Assembly: GCF_030814695.1 (NCBI RefSeq)
Contig: NZ_JAUSVL010000001.1
Location: forward strand, 5,058,227-5,122,226
Direction of reading: 5' to 3'
Origin: Oligosphaera ethanolica
GTDB taxonomy: Bacteria; Verrucomicrobiota; Lentisphaeria; Oligosphaerales; Oligosphaeraceae
DNA: 64,000 nt
Positions 59,527-64,000 of this stretch are shown here, piece after piece; position 1 is the stretch's first letter; the number at the start of each line of letters is the position of its first letter. The notes under the pieces are model-generated. The model was not told the origin of the DNA. It made no database searches and saw only the letters and a list, made by a program, of their open reading frames with translations. Both the position numbers and the translations under genes were made by a program.

Positions 59527-61260
59527 ATGAACACCTACCCACTCTTCCCCACCAGGCCGTCGCTCTGCCTCGACGGCGTCTGGGATTTCGCCTGGCTCAG
59601 CGACGACCAGAAGCCCCTTGCCGATATCGACGCTACCGGTATCGTCTTCAATGAGCATCAGGCCGTCCCCGGCGTCTTCGATACCGATGTCAAACGCTAC
59701 GGCAAACGCGGCGTCGGCTTCTACCGCAAACAGCTCGCCTTCGCCTGCGCTGCCGGCCAGCCCCTGCGTCTCCGCATTGGTGGACTGGGCCTCGCGGCCA
59801 AATTCTGGTTCGATGGCCAGCTCATCGCCAGCAGCGAACTGGCATACTCCTCGTTCAACATTGATTTCAACGCCAGCCTCGCCGGCAGCACCCACGAGCT
59901 GATCATCGCCGTGGACAACCGCTTCAAGCCCCAGGCCACGCCAATCTTCGCGCCATTCTTTGATTTCTATGGCTACGGCGGCATTTACCGCTCCGTCGAA
60001 CTCCAGGCGCTGCCAGCCGCCTTCATCGAGCGGGCGCAGGTCACCACCCTCGACGCCACCGCCGGCAAGATCCGCCTGAGCATCGAACTGGGCGGCGCCG
60101 TGCCAGCCACTTTCAACGGCACGGTCGCCTTTGACGGCAGTGCTGCGCAAGGCCTGTCCCTTCCCGTGCAGGACGGCCGCGCCGTCACCGACCTACTCGT
60201 GCCCAATGCCCGCCTCTGGTCGCCCGACAGCCCCAATCTCCACACCGTCACCATCAGCAACGATACAGACTGCATCACCGAGCGCTTCGGTCTGCGCACG
60301 CTGGTCACCAACGGCGAACGCATCGTTCTCAACGGTAAGCCACTGACCCTCAAAGGCGCCAACCGCCACGAGTCACACCCAGAATTCGGCCCCGTGCAAA
60401 ATCCCCACTTGATCATGGGCGACCTCCTCCTGCTCAAAAACATGGGCGCCAATTTCGTCCGCTGCGTCCACTACCCGCAGGACCAGATGTTCTTCGATAT
60501 CTGCGACGAAGTCGGCATGCTCGCCTGGCAGGAAAGCATGGGCTGGAACAACACCGAGCCAAGCACCAAAGATCCCCATTTCTTCGCGCTGCAGGTCGAA
60601 CAGACCCGCCTCATGGTCAACAATGGCATGAACCACCCGTCCATCATCCTTTGGGGCTTCCTCAATGAATGTTGCTCGGAAACCGCCGGTGGCCGCGTCC
60701 TCTACCAGACGCTTGCCGACACTATCCGCCAGCGCGACCCGAAATTCCTCGTGACCTACGCCTGTAATCGCACCCACGCCAATCCCGACGGCACCCCCGC
60801 CGACATCTGCTTCGATCTCTGCGATGTCGTCGCCTTCAATACCTACCCCGGCTGGATCGGCGGCAAATGCACCTGGCTCGACGAAAGCGCCAGTCTCATC
60901 GCCCCCGAAATCATCCGCATCGCCGCGCTTGCCCAACAGCCAGCCCTCAAAGGCAAGCCCGCTATTATGTCCGAAATGGGCTGTTGCGCCCTCTACGGCT
61001 TCCACGACATGGCCAATGCCCAGTGGGCGGAGGAATACCAGGCCGACTACGTCAGCGAGGTCTGCCGCCAGGTCTTCGGCAACGGCCGCTTCATGGGCCT
61101 GGCCATCTGGCAGTTCTGCGATACGCGCTCCTACGTCAACGCCGCGCCCGGCGTGCGCAGCAAGCCCCGCGGCTTCAACTGCGCCGGCCTCGTCGATGAA
61201 TACCGCCGACCAAAACTTTCCTACTGGGCCATCCAAAAGCTCTACCGCGACCTGCCCTGA
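59527..61260 (+). CDS. GH2-family glycosidase (beta-glucuronidase/galactosidase-like)
   Basis: A 577-residue protein without a signal peptide, with the GH2 order: sugar-binding jelly-roll (about 1-165), immunoglobulin-like domain (about 165-260) and TIM barrel. NRHESHPEFG opens the barrel, acid/base candidate E381 is in FLNECCSE and nucleophile candidate E483 in MSEMGCC. It ends after the barrel, like beta-glucuronidases of about 600 residues, rather than the 1000-residue LacZ type. It likely acts on imported oligosaccharides or glucuronides. Confidence 0.9.
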   Translation: MNTYPLFPTRPSLCLDGVWDFAWLSDDQKPLADIDATGIVFNEHQAVPGVFDTDVKRYGKRGVGFYRKQLAFACAAGQPLRLRIGGLGLAAKFWFDGQLIASSELAYSSFNIDFNASLAGSTHELIIAVDNRFKPQATPIFAPFFDFYGYGGIYRSVELQALPAAFIERAQVTTLDATAGKIRLSIELGGAVPATFNGTVAFDGSAAQGLSLPVQDGRAVTDLLVPNARLWSPDSPNLHTVTISNDTDCITERFGLRTLVTNGERIVLNGKPLTLKGANRHESHPEFGPVQNPHLIMGDLLLLKNMGANFVRCVHYPQDQMFFDICDEVGMLAWQESMGWNNTEPSTKDPHFFALQVEQTRLMVNNGMNHPSIILWGFLNECCSETAGGRVLYQTLADTIRQRDPKFLVTYACNRTHANPDGTPADICFDLCDVVAFNTYPGWIGGKCTWLDESASLIAPEIIRIAALAQQPALKGKPAIMSEMGCCALYGFHDMANAQWAEEYQADYVSEVCRQVFGNGRFMGLAIWQFCDTRSYVNAAPGVRSKPRGFNCAGLVDEYRRPKLSYWAIQKLYRDLP

Positions 61261-61330
61261 ACCATTTTCTACGCTATTTTTCCCTCTTGTCCCCTATATC
61301 CGCAACCAGCAACCCAAAGGAACCACCGCC

Positions 61331-62773
61331 ATGCTACCGCAACGCGAATCGTATTCCTACGAGATGATCCGCAGCGAGCTCACCTGGGTGGTCGGCGACG
61401 ACCACGTTCAGACCGACTGCTCCGAAAAACTCGCCCACTCCATCGACTACTACTGGGTCCCCGAAGTCTGGCACGACCGCGGCCTCAAACCGCAGGTGCC
61501 GACCTTCGTCGTCCACCCCGCCAGCGCCGAGGAAGTCTCCAAAATCCTCCAGATCGCCAACACCTACAAAATCCCCGTCACCCCCTGGGGCGGCGGCTCG
61601 GGCTCACAGGGCGGCGCCCTGCCCATGTACGGCGGCATCAGCCTGGATACCAAACGCCTCAACAAGGTTCTGGAAATCGACCCGGTGTCCATGACGGTCA
61701 CCGCCGAAACCGGCATCATCATGCAGCAACTCGAATGGGAAGTGGAAAAAGCCGGCTATAGCACCATGCATTACCCCGCCTCCATCGGCTGCGCCACCCT
61801 CGGCGGCTTCATCGCCCACCGCGGCACTGGCGTGCTCAGCACCAAATACGGCAAGATCGAAGACATGATCATGTCAATGGAAGTCGTTACGCCCACCGGC
61901 GAGATCATCAAGACCCTGCCCGTGCCGCGCCATGCCTCCGGACCAGACCTCACCCAGATGTTCTGCGGCAGCGAAGGCACCCTCGGCGTCGTCACCAAGG
62001 CGACCATGAAAATCCACCCGATTCCCGCCGCCCGCAAATTCCACGCGTTCCTCTTTGAAGACATGCACGGCGCCATGGTCGCTGGCGCCAAACTTATGAC
62101 CAGCCGCCTCCAGCCCTGCGTCATCCGCCTCTATGACAACGCCGAAACCGCCAAGCTCATCAAACGCGTCCTCGGCATCGAACGCAATGGCTCATACCTC
62201 GTCTTCGGTTTCGACGGCGAAGAGGCCATCGTTGACCTGCAAATGAAAAAAGCCGTCGAAATCTGCAAGGAAACCGCCATCGAAGACCTCGGCACCGACA
62301 TGGGCCAGGCCTGGTGGGACCACCGCTATAAATTCTTCTACCCGCCATACATGTTCCAGCTCCCCCAGGCCTTCGGCACCCTCGATACCGTGGCCACCTT
62401 CGCCAATATCGAAAATGTCTACTGGGGCATGAAAAACGCCGTCAAGGAGCAATTCCCGCAGGCCACCTTCATCGGCCACTTCTCCCACTGGTACGACTGG
62501 GGCTGCATGCTCTACGCACGCTTCATCATCGACAACCCGCCGCAGGATGCCGCCGAAGCCATCGCCCTCTATAACCGCATCTGGGACGTTGCCATCCGCG
62601 CCGCCATCAAAAACGGCGGCGTCATCAACGAACACCACGGCGTCGGGCTCAAACTCGGCCGCATCATGAAAGACCTCTACGGGCCGGCCTTCAATGTCCT
62701 CGAAGGCATCAAAAAGACCCTCGACCCCAACAACATCATGAACCCCGGCAAAATGGGCTTCCAAGGAGTGTGA
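61331..62773 (+). CDS. FAD-linked oxidase (GlcD/AGPS-like)
   Basis: A 480-residue flavoprotein of the vanillyl-alcohol-oxidase/PCMH type: the FAD phosphate-binding block TPWGGGSGSQGG, CGSEGTLGVVTKATMKIHP, and a C-terminal domain with NEHHGVGLKLGR and DPNNIMNPGKMGF, as in D-lactate/glycolate dehydrogenases and alkyl-DHAP synthases. The frame is open far upstream, inside the GH2 gene, but AAAGGA precedes ATG 61331. Its stop overlaps a possible GTG start of the Fe-S gene, so the two form a GlcD-GlcF-like pair, likely oxidising a hydroxyacid such as lactate from sugar breakdown (inference). Confidence 0.87.
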   Translation: MLPQRESYSYEMIRSELTWVVGDDHVQTDCSEKLAHSIDYYWVPEVWHDRGLKPQVPTFVVHPASAEEVSKILQIANTYKIPVTPWGGGSGSQGGALPMYGGISLDTKRLNKVLEIDPVSMTVTAETGIIMQQLEWEVEKAGYSTMHYPASIGCATLGGFIAHRGTGVLSTKYGKIEDMIMSMEVVTPTGEIIKTLPVPRHASGPDLTQMFCGSEGTLGVVTKATMKIHPIPAARKFHAFLFEDMHGAMVAGAKLMTSRLQPCVIRLYDNAETAKLIKRVLGIERNGSYLVFGFDGEEAIVDLQMKKAVEICKETAIEDLGTDMGQAWWDHRYKFFYPPYMFQLPQAFGTLDTVATFANIENVYWGMKNAVKEQFPQATFIGHFSHWYDWGCMLYARFIIDNPPQDAAEAIALYNRIWDVAIRAAIKNGGVINEHHGVGLKLGRIMKDLYGPAFNVLEGIKKTLDPNNIMNPGKMGFQGV

Positions 62774-62778
62774 TCACT

Positions 62779-63795
62779 ATGAATATGGACAAATACCTCG
62801 ATGTCATCAATGCCTGCCGTTTCTGCTTCATGTGCCGGCATCTGGCCACACTCGCCGCCGTCACCGGCAAGGAAGCCGACACCGCTCGCGGCCACGCCCT
62901 CATCGCCGACCGCATCCGCATGGACAAAACCGAGCTGGCCAATGCCGATTACATTCGCACGATCTATCAGGCCGACCTCAGCGGCTCCTGCCGCAAGCAC
63001 TGCGTGAGCTCATACGACGAAATCGGCCTCAAGCTGGCCCTGCGCCAGGACTTCGTCGAAGCCGGCCTCGCCCCGGCGGCCGTTAGCGCCTTGGCCAAGG
63101 AATTCACGGACGTGCAGTTCAAAGTCAGCGGCAACGGCGACATGCTGTACTATCCCCATCCCTGCATCGAAGCCCACCAGCCAGAAATCGCCCAGGCCTT
63201 CCTGAGCGTCGTCCCCAATGTCAAGGTCATTGACGGCGGCGATTGCGGCAAGGTCCTTAAACTCCTCGGCTTCGCCAAGGAATCCCAGGCGGTCGCGGCG
63301 CGCTTCCAGGCCGCGGTGAAGGCCTCCGGTTGCAAGACAGTCGTGGTTTCCAACCCAGCCGCCTACGATTTCCTCAAATCTGATGGCGCCATGGACGGCA
63401 TCACGGTCCTGCATAGCTCGGAAGTGCTGCTGAACAGCAATCTCGGCTCGGCCGCCAAACTCGGCAAGCTGACTTTCATCAACAGCGACTTCCTGCGCAA
63501 CTACCAGGAATGCAATGCCCCCATGGACCTGCTGGCCAAACTCGGCTGCGAGGTCGAACGCTTCGGCACCAACGGCGAAGACTCCTACGCCTGCGGCGAG
63601 GGCTCCATGCCCGGCATCCGTCTCTTCCCGGAATTGACCCGGAAGATGGTCGCCCACGTCGCCGATATGGCCAAGCGCTTCAAAGTCGAGACCATCGTCA
63701 CCCCGTCGCCCTTCGTCAAGCATGCCTTGACGACCTACGCGCCGGAACTGAAGGTCCTCGCCATTGAAGAAGTCGCCGCAGCGGTTAAACTGTAG
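62779..63795 (+). CDS. Fe-S cluster-binding partner of the FAD-linked oxidase
   Basis: A 338-residue protein. The N-terminus has C13-R-F-C16-F-M-C19 with a further SCRKHC around residue 75, like half of a GlcF/GlpC ferredoxin domain. The body has cysteines in PHPCIEAH, GGDCGKVLKLLG and CNAPMDLL and ends without a membrane helix, suggesting a cysteine-rich redox domain. AAGGAG is 10 bases before ATG 62779; the earlier GTG at 62770 is too close. It should pass electrons from the flavoprotein. It is the last gene before the terminator hairpin. Confidence 0.78.
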   Translation: MNMDKYLDVINACRFCFMCRHLATLAAVTGKEADTARGHALIADRIRMDKTELANADYIRTIYQADLSGSCRKHCVSSYDEIGLKLALRQDFVEAGLAPAAVSALAKEFTDVQFKVSGNGDMLYYPHPCIEAHQPEIAQAFLSVVPNVKVIDGGDCGKVLKLLGFAKESQAVAARFQAAVKASGCKTVVVSNPAAYDFLKSDGAMDGITVLHSSEVLLNSNLGSAAKLGKLTFINSDFLRNYQECNAPMDLLAKLGCEVERFGTNGEDSYACGEGSMPGIRLFPELTRKMVAHVADMAKRFKVETIVTPSPFVKHALTTYAPELKVLAIEEVAAAVKL

Positions 63796-63826
63796 CGAGT
63801 TACTGCGCGGCAGTCATCGCCCCCGC

Positions 63827-63866
63827 ACCGCCCCGGGCAGCATTGCCGCCCGGGGCGGTCTGTCTT
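63827..63866 (+). terminator. Strong hairpin at the end of the sugar run
   Basis: A 12-base perfect stem (63827-63838 with 63848-63859, ACCGCCCCGGGC type) with a 9-base loop, followed by CTGTCTTTAT. It lies 32 bases after the last stop. The T tract is modest, but position supports transcription termination. Confidence 0.72.
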
Positions 63867-63922
63867 TATCGCCATCAGCCCCCTATTGTCCCGCCTCCTC
63901 GCCAACCCGAAAGCAGCGCCCG

Positions 63923-64000
63923 ATGCTGACGACATTGCTCATCAAGGTCTTTGTGCCCAACCCGGAACAGCCTGAGGATCCGCCCAGCCGCCTCGCCTAC
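63923..64000 (+). CDS. Start of probable cation diffusion facilitator transporter (cut by window end)
   Basis: Only 26 codons are visible, from ATG 63923. The residues MLTTLLIKVFVPNPEQPEDP followed by PSRLAY match the cytoplasmic lead-in commonly seen before the first membrane helix of CDF-type transporters, where a Y-G-K-L-A-G stretch usually follows. No clear ribosome site is seen, so the start is uncertain. The call rests on a short pattern. Confidence 0.5.
   Translation, partial: MLTTLLIKVFVPNPEQPEDPPSRLAY

Noticed and set aside
60824..61330. Extension of the FAD-linked oxidase frame into the GH2 gene
   Set aside because: The extra 169 residues are low-complexity Ser/Pro/Ala and overlap the GH2 catalytic region; ATG 61331 has a ribosome site and matches the family start.

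Overview
The window looks like a chromosomal piece of an uncultured PVC-group bacterium, most likely Lentisphaerota (Victivallales-like). Three things suggest this: a pseudopilin with the H-X9-DG C-terminal motif common in Lentisphaerota and Planctomycetes (35515-36162), many large secreted or lipid-anchored glycosidase-like proteins, and a [FeFe]-hydrogenase-type anaerobic signalling locus. Coding DNA is GC-rich. No tRNA, rRNA or CRISPR array was recognised. The taxonomic call is inference from gene content only.

Layout. 1-3732: two CNNM/CorC-type membrane proteins (the first cut by the window edge), a PEGA lipoprotein and LarE. 3733-7063: a gene-poor mosaic of dispersed repeats containing an IS110-family element. 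7064-16580: a six-gene operon joining an FHA/zinc-ribbon/GTPase protein, a GAP1-N-like protein, a 1017-residue single-pass membrane protein and a PilM-PilN fusion, PilO-like and PilP-like set; this is the most unusual locus. 16659-18663: two NAD(P)-dependent oxidoreductases. 18964-22336: a thioredoxin-like 2Fe-2S protein, a PAS-containing HydS-like [FeFe]-hydrogenase homologue and a SpoIIE-type phosphatase. 22434-44799: polysaccharide-related genes on both strands (DUF6259-like, LamG, GH99/WbsX-like, GH36-like, GH42-like and beta-helix proteins), a phosphoesterase, a pseudopilin and a small tail-anchored protein, separated by repeat-rich gaps. 45114-46793: nadB. 47270-63795: a sugar-use region with a Gfo/Idh/MocA protein and a DeoR repressor on the minus strand, then a long plus-strand run: PfkB kinase, a clan GH-A glycosidase, a fucose-isomerase-like protein, a GH4 glycosidase, an IolB-like isomerase, an FGGY kinase, an alkaline-phosphatase-fold hydrolase, a GH2 glycosidase, an FAD-linked oxidase and an Fe-S partner. 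It ends at a strong hairpin, followed by the first codons of a probable CDF cation transporter.

How the parts fit. The 49455-63795 run reads as one catabolic programme: glycosidases release sugars, the isomerase and kinases feed them to phosphorylated intermediates, and the FAD/Fe-S pair would oxidise a hydroxyacid end product. No transporter or aldolase is present. The repeat gaps share modules (3988-6945, 35217-35430, 38242-39701, 46850-47148), and comparing copies shows nested insertions. The 7064-16580 operon would link a phosphopeptide-reading GTPase to a type IV pilus/type II secretion-like inner-membrane platform.
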